Made by a program: the position numbers and the translations under genes. The notes under the pieces were generated by a model. The model was not told the DNA's origin. It saw only the letters and a list, made by a program, of their open reading frames with translations, and searched no databases. Positions 42,975-52,900 of a DNA stretch of 64,000 nucleotides are shown piece after piece. Location of the stretch: assembly GCA_026932145.1 (NCBI GenBank), contig JAIXKT010000037.1, positions 40,743-104,742 of the forward strand, written 5' to 3'. The stretch is from Bacteroidia bacterium (GTDB lineage: Bacteria; Bacteroidota; Bacteroidia; J057; JAIXKT01). Numbering within the stretch: the first letter of the stretch is position 1; each line of letters starts with the position of its first letter.

Positions 42975-43522
42975 ATACACCGGAAACCAACATTTCCGCT
43001 GCCCAGCAAATATCGCAGCCTCCCAAACAAGAATCTCTATCGCCAATTAAGTCGAAGTTTACAATTCCTGACAAATTAGATGATTTTCAGCACGTTCAGG
43101 AAAAGCCAACAAATCAAGTTGAGAAAATAGAAAAAATAGGAATAGCTGAAATCCCCATTGATGTAAATTTATTTGAAAACGCCTATTCAGAACTCAGAAG
43201 TTGGGCTGCTCAAAAATCTCCCTATCTCGGAAATGCAGTACTATTTAGAGAACGAGCCTACATCAAAAATCACATCTGGGTGCAGGAAGTTATATCAGAC
43301 ATTGATAAAGATAGATTACTTACAGAGAGGGAAAAATTATTGACAATTATCAAAGCCCGAACCAACAATCCCACTGTTGAGTTAGAGATTATCGTTAATG
43401 AAAAGTTGGTGCCTCCCAAAGAAAGACCTTTAACCAAACAAGAACGTTTTCAAAATATTGTTAATCAGAACCCAAGCCTTCAAAAGCTGCAAGAAAATTT
43501 TGGGGCAAAATTGATTGATTAA
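42959..43522 (+). CDS. dnaX: DnaX tau C-terminal extension in the -1 frame
   Basis: From 42959 the -1 frame is open for 187 codons to a stop at 43522. It starts AEQLNTPETN and continues with a polar linker, then WAAQKSPYLGNAVLFRERAYIKN, and ends FQNIVNQNPSLQKLQENFGAKLID. This end (NPxLxxLxxxF) is the usual C-terminus of Bacteroidota DnaX proteins. Joined to the zero-frame part at the A10 run, the full tau would have about 565 residues. The separate 80-residue frame from 43280 is only its last part. It has no start codon of its own near the junction, so it should be made by frameshift, slippage or not at all. Confidence 0.75.
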   Translation, partial: ATEQLNTPETNISAAQQISQPPKQESLSPIKSKFTIPDKLDDFQHVQEKPTNQVEKIEKIGIAEIPIDVNLFENAYSELRSWAAQKSPYLGNAVLFRERAYIKNHIWVQEVISDIDKDRLLTEREKLLTIIKARTNNPTVELEIIVNEKLVPPKERPLTKQERFQNIVNQNPSLQKLQENFGAKLID

Positions 43523-43605
43523 AATCTACTGGTTTGAGCGTTATTTTGGTCGTTCAATCCAAATCACTCATCTAATTGGGTAAGGATTTGGCTCTTTAGT
43601 TATGT

Positions 43606-43613
43606 TAATTTTG
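43606..43613 (+). promoter_or_regulatory. -7 box of the ABC permease gene
   Basis: TAATTTTG matches TAnnTTTG and ends seven bases before the ATG at 43621. Confidence 0.4.
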
Positions 43614-43620
43614 TGCCAAG

Positions 43621-44853
43621 ATGTTATTTCGGGAGAATATTACCCAGGCTTTAATAGCCATTCGCGCCAACTTACTGAGAGCCGGAATAACGATTCTGAT
43701 AATTGCTTTCGGAATCATGGCGATAGTGGGCGTGCTAACCTCCATTGAAGGCGTAAAGTATTGGTTACAAGCAAGTTTTTCTACATTAGGTTCCAATACT
43801 TTTAAGATTCAGAATTATGAATCAACTATTCGTATTGGGGGCAGCAAGAAACGCCGTGTTGATTTTTCAGTAATTACTTATTACCAAGCAGATAGATTTC
43901 GAAAACAATTTGCAGACCAAGCGGTTGTAAACATTACTACGTGGGTCAATTTTGCAGGAAAAGCGGTTTATCAAAATTACAAGACCAACCCAAATTTATC
44001 CGTCAGAGGAGTAGATGAAAACTTTTTATTGGTAGAGGGTTATAAAATTTCGGAAGGCCGCTTTATCACTGCTGATGACGTTCAGCAGGCAAATCGTATT
44101 GTGGTTATTGGGCAAGAAGTAAAGAACCGGTTATTTCCATATTCATCTCCGATAGGGCATAAAATCATGATAGATAAGCAACAATATACCATTGTTGGTT
44201 TATTAGCTTCACGGGGAACTACCTTTGGAGGCGGTGGAGACAAGATTTGTATTCTTCCTGTTACCAGTGCCACGCGGGATTTTTCTATTCCGGAGCGAAG
44301 TTATATTATCCAAATTCATGTAGCTAACCCACATGAGATGCCGGTATTAGTAGATAAAGCACGTGGCGTTTTTCGATTTATTCGGAATTTACGCCCTGTG
44401 GATGACGACAACTTCTCAATTGTATTAAGTGATAGTTTCGTAAATACATTAATGGAGAATTTACGGTTGCTCACTTGGTCAGCCACAGCGATTGCTGTTA
44501 TCACCCTTTTGGGTGCAGCTATTGGGTTAATGAATATCATGCTGGTTTCGGTAACAGAGCGTACCAAAGAAATTGGCCTTAGAAAAGCATTGGGAGCTAC
44601 TAAAGAGCAAATACAGATCCAATTTTTAACAGAAGCTATTGTTGTGTGCCAAATTGGTGGGTTATTGGGCATTTTGTTCGGAATAGGTATCGGAAATGTT
44701 ATTGGTTATTTTTTAGGAAGTGGCTTTTTAGCTCCTTGGGAGTGGATTATGCTGGGCTTCGTTGTTTGCTTTATTGTAGGGCTTGCTTCCGGATACTATC
44801 CAGCCCAAAAAGCCGCTTCCTTAGACCCGATAGAAGCCTTACGCTATGAATAG
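43621..44853 (+). CDS. MacB/FtsX-type ABC transporter permease
   Basis: 410 residues. Membrane helix 1 is at about 20-40 ([22 protein letters not shown]), followed by a large periplasmic MacB-like domain (about 45-270). Three C-terminal helices follow ([34 protein letters not shown]..., [36 protein letters not shown]). The [14 protein letters not shown] motif contacts the ATPase partner. MacB-type permeases export macrolides, peptides or lipoproteins, or drive mechanotransmission. No ABC ATPase gene is adjacent; the partner must be elsewhere. A bidirectional terminator follows the stop. Confidence 0.9.
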   Translation: MLFRENITQALIAIRANLLRAGITILIIAFGIMAIVGVLTSIEGVKYWLQASFSTLGSNTFKIQNYESTIRIGGSKKRRVDFSVITYYQADRFRKQFADQAVVNITTWVNFAGKAVYQNYKTNPNLSVRGVDENFLLVEGYKISEGRFITADDVQQANRIVVIGQEVKNRLFPYSSPIGHKIMIDKQQYTIVGLLASRGTTFGGGGDKICILPVTSATRDFSIPERSYIIQIHVANPHEMPVLVDKARGVFRFIRNLRPVDDDNFSIVLSDSFVNTLMENLRLLTWSATAIAVITLLGAAIGLMNIMLVSVTERTKEIGLRKALGATKEQIQIQFLTEAIVVCQIGGLLGILFGIGIGNVIGYFLGSGFLAPWEWIMLGFVVCFIVGLASGYYPAQKAASLDPIEALRYE

Positions 44854-44863
44854 CTATTGGGTT

Positions 44864-44906
44864 AAAAAAATAACGCTACCTTATTGAGGTAAAGTTATAG
44901 TTTTTT
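44864..44906. terminator. Bidirectional intrinsic terminator
   Basis: Stem ATAAC-TACCT (44870-44881) with AGGTA-GTTAT (44887-44898), with a GC/AA internal mismatch. On the plus strand TTTTTT follows at 44901-44906; on the minus strand a seven-T run follows (plus-strand A-run 44864-44870). The minus-strand stop codon lies within the stem. Confidence 0.8.
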
Positions 44907-45362
44907 CAAAAAGTCAAAATGGTATGTTTGCTCATCTACATAGGTATAGTACGGAACTCCATTGTAGTATGCTTCAAAATCCCCATAAACACCTTGTTTG
45001 CATTTTCCTACCTGATAAACGTTATATTTGAGTGTCAGTGTGTCAAAGTCATCGTGGCGCAGATAAATTAAGAACTTTCTCTCAACGGGTTTATCTAATT
45101 GGACAAAGTCGTCTTCGATAAAGATGTAGTTATTGATATAAAAAGGAGCTGCTACGGTATCGTTTTCGTCTTCATACCATTTGTAGATACGGAGGGAGTC
45201 TAAGGAATAGCGGATTTCATCGTGATAAAATATATCCGTCTTAGTGCCTTCACGCAATATACTAAAATTAATTCCCCAAGGCTCGGTGGTTACATCTTCA
45301 CAGTTGCGGCACGAGGGTAACAAAAAAAGCAGGGAAACTGCCATAACAGCACACCTTACCAT
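44895..45362 (-). CDS. Small putative lipoprotein of unknown function
   Basis: 155 residues. The N-terminal signal runs to a lipobox-like LFLLPSC, then RNCEDVTTEPWGINFSI. A beta-rich body follows (LRIYKWYEDENDTVAAPFYINNYIFIEDDFVQLD ... YLRHDDFDTLTLKYNVY) with scattered Cys (Cys123-like GKCKQGV). It resembles the small Bacteroidota lipoproteins sometimes grouped as DUF6452, but I am not certain of that. It converges with the ABC permease gene and is divergent from the two-component system. No function can be assigned. Confidence 0.6.
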   Translation of the reverse strand: MVRCAVMAVSLLFLLPSCRNCEDVTTEPWGINFSILREGTKTDIFYHDEIRYSLDSLRIYKWYEDENDTVAAPFYINNYIFIEDDFVQLDKPVERKFLIYLRHDDFDTLTLKYNVYQVGKCKQGVYGDFEAYYNGVPYYTYVDEQTYHFDFLKKL

Positions 45363-45486
45363 AGGTAATGGTCAATATTCTTTGTTACAAAGTAACTGCT
45401 TTTTTCAACATGAATTACACGTAAATTGTGTTTTTCGCCTTGAAAATATATTCTCATTTTTTGCATCGTTTGCTTCAAGAACGGTG

Positions 45487-45494
45487 TAGTTTTG
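45487..45494 (+). promoter_or_regulatory. -7 box of the efflux regulatory operon
   Basis: TAGTTTTG matches TAnnTTTG, 24 bases before the GTG of the response-regulator gene. TTTG occurs 14 and 23 bases upstream, neither ideally spaced. Confidence 0.4.
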
Positions 45495-45518
45495 TGGTAG
45501 TTATTGTAAATTTACTCG

Positions 45519-46205
45519 GTGAAAATCCTATTGATAGAAGACGATTACACTCTTAACCAAAATATCAGCGAACTGCTGCGGGCAGAGAACTTTACCGTAA
45601 CCTCCTTTTATGACGGGCTGCTTGCAGCAAAAATCCTCAAAAAGGAAACATTTGACTGTATTGTGGTGGACATAAATCTGCCGGGTAAAAGCGGATTCGA
45701 TATTTGTAAGGACTTTAGGCTACACAACACTACCACTCCAATAATAATACTGACTGCATTTAGCGAATTAGAAGACAAAGTGCAGGGCTTTAACTGCGGT
45801 GCTGACGACTACCTAACAAAACCCTTCTATATGCGAGAACTACTCCTGAGAATCAATGCATTAATCAAGAGAAATACCAAAAATAGCACCCAAAAAGAAA
45901 CCATAATCTGTCATGACATTGCCATAAATCTTTCTACCAAAAAAGTTACCAGACAAGAAAAAGAGGTCATTTTGACCCCAAGAGAATTTCAGGTTTTGGT
46001 GAAATTAATTGAAAACAAGGGAGATATAGTATCCAAAAATGACCTGATTAAGGAAATTTGGGGGAGTATTGTAGATGCTAACACAAACACTATTGAGGTG
46101 TATATCAATTTCTTGCGAAATAAAATAGACAAACCCTTTGGTAAAAACAGCATCAAAACAAAAGTTGGCTACGGATACTATTTTGAAGACCTAAATGGGG
46201 ATTAG
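45519..46205 (+). CDS. OmpR-family response regulator
   Basis: 228 residues from a GTG. The receiver domain shows ILLIEDDY (Asp8, Asp9), phosphoacceptor Asp51 in CIVVDINLPG, Thr in IILTAFSE and Lys in DDYLTKPF. The C-terminal winged helix contains LTPREFQVLVKLIENKGDIVSKNDLIKEIWG and NTIEVYINFLRNKID. It should bind DNA as a phosphorylated dimer and control the downstream efflux operon. The histidine-kinase gene overlaps it by 11 bases, so the two form a cognate pair, by analogy with CzcRS/CusRS. The signal is probably a metal ion. Confidence 0.93.
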   Translation: MKILLIEDDYTLNQNISELLRAENFTVTSFYDGLLAAKILKKETFDCIVVDINLPGKSGFDICKDFRLHNTTTPIIILTAFSELEDKVQGFNCGADDYLTKPFYMRELLLRINALIKRNTKNSTQKETIICHDIAINLSTKKVTRQEKEVILTPREFQVLVKLIENKGDIVSKNDLIKEIWGSIVDANTNTIEVYINFLRNKIDKPFGKNSIKTKVGYGYYFEDLNGD

Positions 46206-47556
46206 AAATAAAATTTTACTGTATTTTTCATTCACCACTATTTTACTAACCGGGGTGGTCCTGTTCCTTATTTACAGACTTTTTGCAGAATACCGCGAAG
46301 AAGAATTTCACCGGTGGCAAAAAGAAAAAATAAAATCAACTTTATTCTTTTTAAGCGAGATCAAAAAAGCAGATAAAGAACTAATTGAAACGATTGATAG
46401 ATTGACTATCAATGAGTTTTATGATGAAAAACTGCTTATCTTTAATACACAAAAGAGCCTTATCTATTCCAGCATTGACGATACCCCGATTCATTATCCC
46501 AAAATTATTTTAGACAAACTCTCCCATAAAAACGAATGGTACGAAAATCAAGAAGGCCGCTATGATATTGTTGGGCTGTATTTTGAGAACGAGGGAAGTA
46601 CTTATTTCGGCATCAGTAAAGCCTACGACAAGTTTGGGTATTCAAAGCTATATTATCTGCGGATGATATTAATCGCCTCATTTGTCGTTATTTCGGTTGC
46701 AGTAGTTTTGCTGTCTTACTTTTTATCCCAAAAAATCACCCGTTCATTAATTTCTATTACCAACCAAATCAGTAGCTATAACTTTGATAGTGAGTATGTT
46801 CCGATTAGCCATGAGTACTCAAAAGATGAAATTTTGATTCTTGCCGAACAATTCAATAAATTGATGCAAAAGACAAGTCAGATTTTTACCTTTCAAAAAC
46901 ATACGATTCATCATATTTCCCATGAATTAAAAACGCCTATCGCTATCTTAGTATCTAATTTTGAAAGAATTGAAAATGAAACGGATATAGAAAAAGTCTT
47001 AGCACTCATTAAAACCCAAAAAGAGGACACCAAAAGGTTAAGCGAAATAATCAATTCATTATTAGAGCTTTCAAAAATAGAAAGTGGACTTTTCTTAAAA
47101 GATAACAGCACCAGGGTAGATGAAAAAATTTTTGATATAGCCGATGAACTGAAAGGCATTTATCCTGATTTTCAATTTTCTATCCAATATATTCAGGCAG
47201 AAAACGAGGATGCCTTAACCGTTTTATGTAATTCTCAGCTACTTAAATCAGCTTTTATGAACTTAATGCTAAACTGCATTCAATATAGCAGCGATAATAA
47301 GGCTAAGATTAGCTTTGAGGCACAAGACGGATTTATCCAAATTACGTTTGCTAATAAAGGCAGCATTATTTCAGAAGAAGAAAGCCAATTTCTGTTTCAG
47401 CACTTTTTTAGAGGCAAAAATAGTCAAGGAAAAAAAGGATTTGGCTTAGGATTAGTTCTTGTGCATAAAATAATCAGCCTGCATAAAGGAAAAGTTTCCT
47501 ACCAAACAATCAACGACAGTATCAATGTTTTTACTATTTCCATTCCTTTAAGTTAA
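46195..47556 (+). CDS. Sensor histidine kinase, partner of the upstream regulator
   Basis: 453 residues. Two membrane segments (about 8-26 and 160-180) flank a periplasmic sensor loop of about 130 residues. A HAMP-like linker precedes the H-box HHISHELKTP with His243. The ATPase domain carries LMLNCIQYSSD (N-box), FANKGSIISE-type G1 and FRGKNSQGKKGFGLGLVLVHKI (G2). This is a normal bacterial sensor kinase. Its location between regulator and tripartite efflux genes suggests sensing of the exported metal. The sensing residues cannot be identified by eye. Confidence 0.92.
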   Translation: MGIRNKILLYFSFTTILLTGVVLFLIYRLFAEYREEEFHRWQKEKIKSTLFFLSEIKKADKELIETIDRLTINEFYDEKLLIFNTQKSLIYSSIDDTPIHYPKIILDKLSHKNEWYENQEGRYDIVGLYFENEGSTYFGISKAYDKFGYSKLYYLRMILIASFVVISVAVVLLSYFLSQKITRSLISITNQISSYNFDSEYVPISHEYSKDEILILAEQFNKLMQKTSQIFTFQKHTIHHISHELKTPIAILVSNFERIENETDIEKVLALIKTQKEDTKRLSEIINSLLELSKIESGLFLKDNSTRVDEKIFDIADELKGIYPDFQFSIQYIQAENEDALTVLCNSQLLKSAFMNLMLNCIQYSSDNKAKISFEAQDGFIQITFANKGSIISEEESQFLFQHFFRGKNSQGKKGFGLGLVLVHKIISLHKGKVSYQTINDSINVFTISIPLS

Positions 47557-47624
47557 ATTTTATCCGATTTAAGGGGTTTTTAAGGTTGTAGTTCCAAACT
47601 TTGCAGGCTCATTAAAGAGTTACA

Positions 47625-48884
47625 ATGTATTGTTGTATCAAATACGGAAAACTTTTTTTCATACTACTTATATTTAGCTACTTAGCTAAGGCGCAAGATA
47701 CTCTCAGGGTTAATTTACAGCAAGCTGACAGCATTTTTATCTCGAATAGCTTTTATTTACTTGCTTCTTCTATGAATATTGAAGCTCAAAAGGCGCAGAT
47801 TTTGCAGGCAAAACTATATCCAAACCCGAACCTTACAGCAGAAATAAATGGCTACGATATTGCCAACAATATACCTCTTCATGCGGGGCGGAGCGGAGAA
47901 AAAACCCTTCAACTTGAACAGCTTATTCGGCTCGGTGGAAAACGAAAATCTGAAATCGAAATGGCTAAAACCAATGCCCTTATCGCCGAATTAGAATTTC
48001 AGCAATTAGTAAGACAACTTAAATTTCGCCTACGCAGTAATTTATTTACCATAGGGCAGCAAAAGTATTTATTATCAATATACAACAGACAGTTAGTTTT
48101 ATTAGACACCTTACTCACTACCTACCAAACCCAGTCAGATAAAGGCAGAATCCCGCTCAAAGATGTGGTAAGGCTCAAAGGTGCTTATTTAAAACTAAAT
48201 AACGACAGAGCTGAATTACTCAAAGGCTATTACGCTGCACAAGCTGACCTCCAAACCCTCTTACAAACAAAATTAAAAATTGATTTTCAGTTTTCGGAAG
48301 AAGATATCAAGAAATACATAAAATTGGTTTCTCTATCAGACATGGAGGCAGAGGCACTGCAAAGCCGGCCGGAAATGCTAATCAAAAGACAAGATAAGGT
48401 TCTGGCAGAGCAATACCTACAATATCAAAAGAGATTAGCGATTCCTGACGTTAATGCTTATGTTTCTTATGACCAAAAAGGAGGCGCTTTTGACCACCAA
48501 ATAAATACCGGATTATCCGTTCCATTGCCATTCTGGAATCGAAATCAAGGAAACATCAAAACATCCCATTTTAAGCTAAAAGAAACTGAATATGAACTCC
48601 AAGCAATGGAAACCGAAATTGTAAGTACGCTACAAAACACATATACTTTTTACAATCAAACTGTTACAGAATACCGAAGAGCTACTACTCTCTACAATGA
48701 AGATTTTGAAATTACGGTAAAAGGAATGACCAAAAACTTCCTAAAACAGAATGTATCTATCATTGAATTTATAGACTTTTTTGAAGCCTATAATGAAGTT
48801 TTAACCGAAATCACCAGAATAAAAGCAGAATTAGTCAATTCAGCCGAGCAATTAAATCTTGTAGTTGGAAAAGATATTTACTAA
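47625..48884 (+). CDS. TolC-family outer-membrane factor (CzcC/CusC-type)
   Basis: 419 residues with a signal peptide ending LAKAQ. The family's internal duplication is visible in long coiled helices (LYPNPNLTAEINGYDI, ...EMLIKRQDKVLAEQYLQYQKRLAIPDVNAYVSYDQKGG). It forms the trimeric outer-membrane channel of a tripartite pump. It is followed by the membrane-fusion and RND genes in the same direction with tight spacing, so it is part of a single efflux operon. Confidence 0.9.
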   Translation: MYCCIKYGKLFFILLIFSYLAKAQDTLRVNLQQADSIFISNSFYLLASSMNIEAQKAQILQAKLYPNPNLTAEINGYDIANNIPLHAGRSGEKTLQLEQLIRLGGKRKSEIEMAKTNALIAELEFQQLVRQLKFRLRSNLFTIGQQKYLLSIYNRQLVLLDTLLTTYQTQSDKGRIPLKDVVRLKGAYLKLNNDRAELLKGYYAAQADLQTLLQTKLKIDFQFSEEDIKKYIKLVSLSDMEAEALQSRPEMLIKRQDKVLAEQYLQYQKRLAIPDVNAYVSYDQKGGAFDHQINTGLSVPLPFWNRNQGNIKTSHFKLKETEYELQAMETEIVSTLQNTYTFYNQTVTEYRRATTLYNEDFEITVKGMTKNFLKQNVSIIEFIDFFEAYNEVLTEITRIKAELVNSAEQLNLVVGKDIY

Positions 48885-48888
48885 AAAA

Positions 48889-49980
48889 ATGAAAAATAAC
48901 ATATTTAGCACCTATTTAACGCTATTTACCTGCTTATTGCTACTAAATAGTTGCAGAAAAGAATTGCCGGAAGAAAAAGCAACCGCTTTTTCAATGAGTG
49001 ATTCCATGATGGCTAAGTGCGAGTTTTATAAGGTTATTCAAACCGATGCAAAAAATGAAATTCGTCTATTTGGAAAAATTGCAGCCGATAACAGCAGAAT
49101 GGCGCGGGTAACGCCCGTTGTGGGGGGAGTGGTAAAATCCATAAAAGTAGAACTCGGTGATTATGTAACGCAAGGGCAGTTATTAGCCAGCATCCAAAGT
49201 AGCGAAGTAGCTGAATTTCAAAAAGAAAAGTTAGATGCTCTCAATGACGTAGCCATCGCAGAAAAAAACCTCCAGATTACCAAAGACCTATTTTTGGATA
49301 AGCTAAACTCCGAAAAAGACGTTGCCGTAGCCGACCGAGAATTGGTAAAAGCCAAGGCTGAATTGGTCAGAATCAACGAAATATACAGTATCTATAACCT
49401 AAAAGATGGCTCCATATTTGACGTAGTAGCCCCAATCAGCGGCTTCGTAATATCCAAAAAAATCAGCCAAAACGAACAACTCCGCTCAGATAATTCAGAA
49501 CCTATCTTCTCAATTGCCGAAATTAGCGAAGTGTGGGTGCTGGCAAACGTAAACGAAAGCGACATCGCCAAAATACAAGTAGGCTATGAAGTAGCTGTCC
49601 GAACCCTCGCTTTTCCCGATATTTCTTTTCCCGGAAAAATTGACAAAATATTCAACGTCATTGACCCTGAAACAAAATCCATGAAAGTACGCGTAAAAAT
49701 AGCTAACCCAGATTTAAAACTAAAACCCGAAATGAACTGCACCGTAACCGTTAGTTATTCCGAAAACCAACAAATGCTCACCGTCCCCTCCTCTGCCGTA
49801 ATCTTTGATAAAAGCCAATATTGGGTCATGATTTTTAAAGATAAACACAACATAGAAACCCGAAAAGTAGAGGTATATCGCCAATTAGGAGACCTAACTT
49901 ACCTAAAAAGTGGCATAAAAGAAGGAGAATCCGTGATTTCAAAAAATGGATTACTGATTTATGATGCCATAAACGACTAA
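48889..49980 (+). CDS. Periplasmic adaptor (membrane-fusion) lipoprotein
   Basis: 363 residues from the ATG at 48889, which gives a lipobox signal (LLLLNSCRKELP); an ATG at 48865 would overlap the preceding gene. The hairpin and barrel-sandwich domains are seen in VVGGVVKSIKVELGDYVTQGQLLASIQSSEVAEFQKEKLDAL, with a long coiled hairpin between the lipoyl halves. The beta-barrel segment is NVNESDIAKIQVGYEVAVRTLAFPDISFPGKIDKI. It links the inner-membrane RND pump to the TolC-type channel. It starts 4 bases after the TolC-family stop. Confidence 0.9.
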   Translation: MKNNIFSTYLTLFTCLLLLNSCRKELPEEKATAFSMSDSMMAKCEFYKVIQTDAKNEIRLFGKIAADNSRMARVTPVVGGVVKSIKVELGDYVTQGQLLASIQSSEVAEFQKEKLDALNDVAIAEKNLQITKDLFLDKLNSEKDVAVADRELVKAKAELVRINEIYSIYNLKDGSIFDVVAPISGFVISKKISQNEQLRSDNSEPIFSIAEISEVWVLANVNESDIAKIQVGYEVAVRTLAFPDISFPGKIDKIFNVIDPETKSMKVRVKIANPDLKLKPEMNCTVTVSYSENQQMLTVPSSAVIFDKSQYWVMIFKDKHNIETRKVEVYRQLGDLTYLKSGIKEGESVISKNGLLIYDAIND

Positions 49981-49987
49981 GCAGGCT

Positions 49988-52900
49988 ATGAATAACTTCA
50001 TCAAAAGCATAATAGCATTTTCCCTTAAAAACAAATTCTTTACGTTCTTTTGGGTAGGAATTATAGCTATTGCCGGCATCATCAGCTATATCAAAATTCC
50101 GATAGAGGCTTTTCCGGACGTTACCAACACCCAGATTATCATTGTATCTGAATGGAACGGCAGAAGTGCCGAAGAAGTAGAGCGCTTTGTTACGACCCCC
50201 ATCGAAATAGCGATGAACAGCGTACAGCGAAAAACCAACGTCCGAAGCATTACCATGTTTGGCTTATCAGTTATCAAAATCATCTTTGACGATGATGTAG
50301 AAGACTTCTTTGCCAGACAACAAGTTAATAATCAGCTACAAAACGTTCAATTACCGGAAGGAGTAGATGCCGAAGTTCAGCCGCCTTATGGCCCAACAGG
50401 TGAGATTTTTCGCTACGTCTTAACCAGTAAAAAAGGAAGGGATACCAGAGACCTATTAACTATCCAAAATTGGGTGATTGACAGAGAAATAAGACGCGTG
50501 CCCGGCGTAGCCGACTTAGTAGCCTTCGGCGGGCAGGAAAAAATCTATGAAATATCCGCAAACCCCATAAAGCTACAGCAATATGACATAACCCCGCTTG
50601 AACTCTATGAAGCAGTGAGCAAATCCAACCTAAACGTTGGCGGAGACGTAATCGAAAAAAACGGACAAGCCTACGTAGTGCGAGGTATTGGCCTATTAGA
50701 CAGCAAAAAAGACATTGAAAATACCACCGTTGATATTTTTAACGGCAACCCTCTCTTAGTCAAAGATGTGGCTATCGTTCAAGAATCAAGTGCACCCAGA
50801 GTTGGTCAGGTCGGCTTAAATGACAACGATGACGTAGTAGAAGGAATCATCGTGATGCGCAAAGGCGAAAACCCAAGCCAAGTATTAGCCAGAGTAAAAG
50901 AAAAAATACAAGAGCTAAATACCTACATCTTACCCTCTGATGTAAAAATGGAAACCTTTTATGACCGCGATAACCTGATGAACTACTGCACCAAAACGGT
51001 TATGCATAACCTATTGGAAGGTATAGTGCTGGTTACTGTAATCGTATTCCTGTTTATGGCAGACTGGCGAACAACGGTAATTGTTGCAGTCATCATTCCC
51101 TTAGCATTGCTCTTTGCCTTCCTGATGCTGCACATAAAGGGAATGAGTGCTAACTTACTTTCTCTGGGAGCCGTTGATTTCGGGATTATTATAGACGGAG
51201 CCGTTGTGATGGTAGAAGGTATTTTCGTGGCCTTAGACCAAAAAGCCCACCAATTAGGTACGGATAGGTTTAACCGCCTCGCAAAAATGGGGCTAATCAA
51301 AACCACCGGAATACAAATGGGCAAAGCTATCTTTTTCTCCAAATTGATCATCATTTCAGCCCTACTGCCAATCTTTTCGTTTGAAAAGGTAGAAGGCAAA
51401 ATGTTTTCTCCCTTAGCTTGGACACTTGGCTTTGCCCTACTGGGAGCATTGATTTTTACACTTACCTTAGTCCCTGTATTAATATCCGTTTTATTAAAAA
51501 AAGATGTAAAGGAAAAACATAACTTCTTTACCAAATTTGTCAATAATATTGTTTCTACAGCATTTAACTGGACTTTTAAGCACAAGAAACTCTCTCTCAT
51601 AATAGCCGGAGTCTGCTTTTTATTAACTATATTTTCAACCCGTTGGCTTGGAACAGAGTTTTTACCCCAGCTAAACGAAGGTGCGTTGTGGGTTACGGCA
51701 GAACTTCCAATGAGTATGTCGCTACCAGAAAGCGTTAAACTAACTGCTGAACTGAGGCATAAACTAAAACGATTCCCGGAAGTAAAGGACGTGCTTTCGC
51801 AAACAGGGCGAAGCAATGACGGAACAGACCCTAATGGCTTCTATTTCGTACAATTTCAGGTAGATTTAATTCCCAAAAATGAATGGAGAAAAGGATATGA
51901 TATGGATCAAATTGTTGCTGAAATGGATAATGAACTTTCTAAATATCAGGGGATTATATACAATTATTCGCAACCCATTATTGATAATGTGGCCGAAGCT
52001 GCCGCAGGTGTAAAGGCTTCTAATGCCGTAAAAATATACGGTAACGACTTAGATAAATTAGATGAATATGCGAACCAAGTGATTGCCCAAATTAAAGATG
52101 TAAAAGGCGTAAAAGATGTAGGAATTTTAAGAAATATCGGCCAGCCCGAACTTAGTATCCTTCTAAATGAAGAAAAAATGGCTATCTACGGCGTTACCAA
52201 AGCAGAAGCCCAAGCCGTAATTGAAATGGCCATAGGCGGCAAAACAGCTACCCAAAAATATGAAGGAGAAAGAAAATTTGACATCCGAATCCGCTATGAC
52301 AAAGACTTTAGGAAAAATGAAAACGATATTTTAACCTTGATGATACCCACCATCACCGGAAACAGAATACCACTGAAAGAAATCGCTACCATAAAGCAAA
52401 TTACAGGTCCTGCTTTCATTTATCGTGATAATACAAAGCGCTTTATCGGCGTAAAATTTTCCGTACGTGAACGAGACTTAGGCAGCACCATTGCCGAAGC
52501 ACAAAAAAATGTTAATACCAATATAAAACTATCCCAAGGATACCGAATCGGCTGGACAGGTGAATTTGAAAACCAAGTGAGAGCAAGTAATCGCTTAGCT
52601 CAGGTTGTGCCCATCAGCTTAATCTTGATTTTTGTATTGCTTTTTATTATGTTTAACAACGCCAAAGATGCCGGATATGTGTTAATCAACGTTCCTTTTG
52701 CGCTTATTGGAGGGATTTTGGCACTACACATCACCCGAATCAATTTTGGGATTTCAGCCGGAGTTGGCTTTATCGCACTCTTTGGTATCTGCGTTCAAAA
52801 TGGGGTTATTATTATTTCGGAGTTTCATAAACAAGTAACCTTATTGGGAGACCTGAACGCAGCTATTATTGAGGCAGTACGTGTCAGAACAAGGCCCGTT

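Noticed and set aside
50983..51816. 277-codon frame on the strand opposite the RND pump gene
   Set aside because: It is antisense to a strongly conserved coding region, with composition explained by the pump codons.
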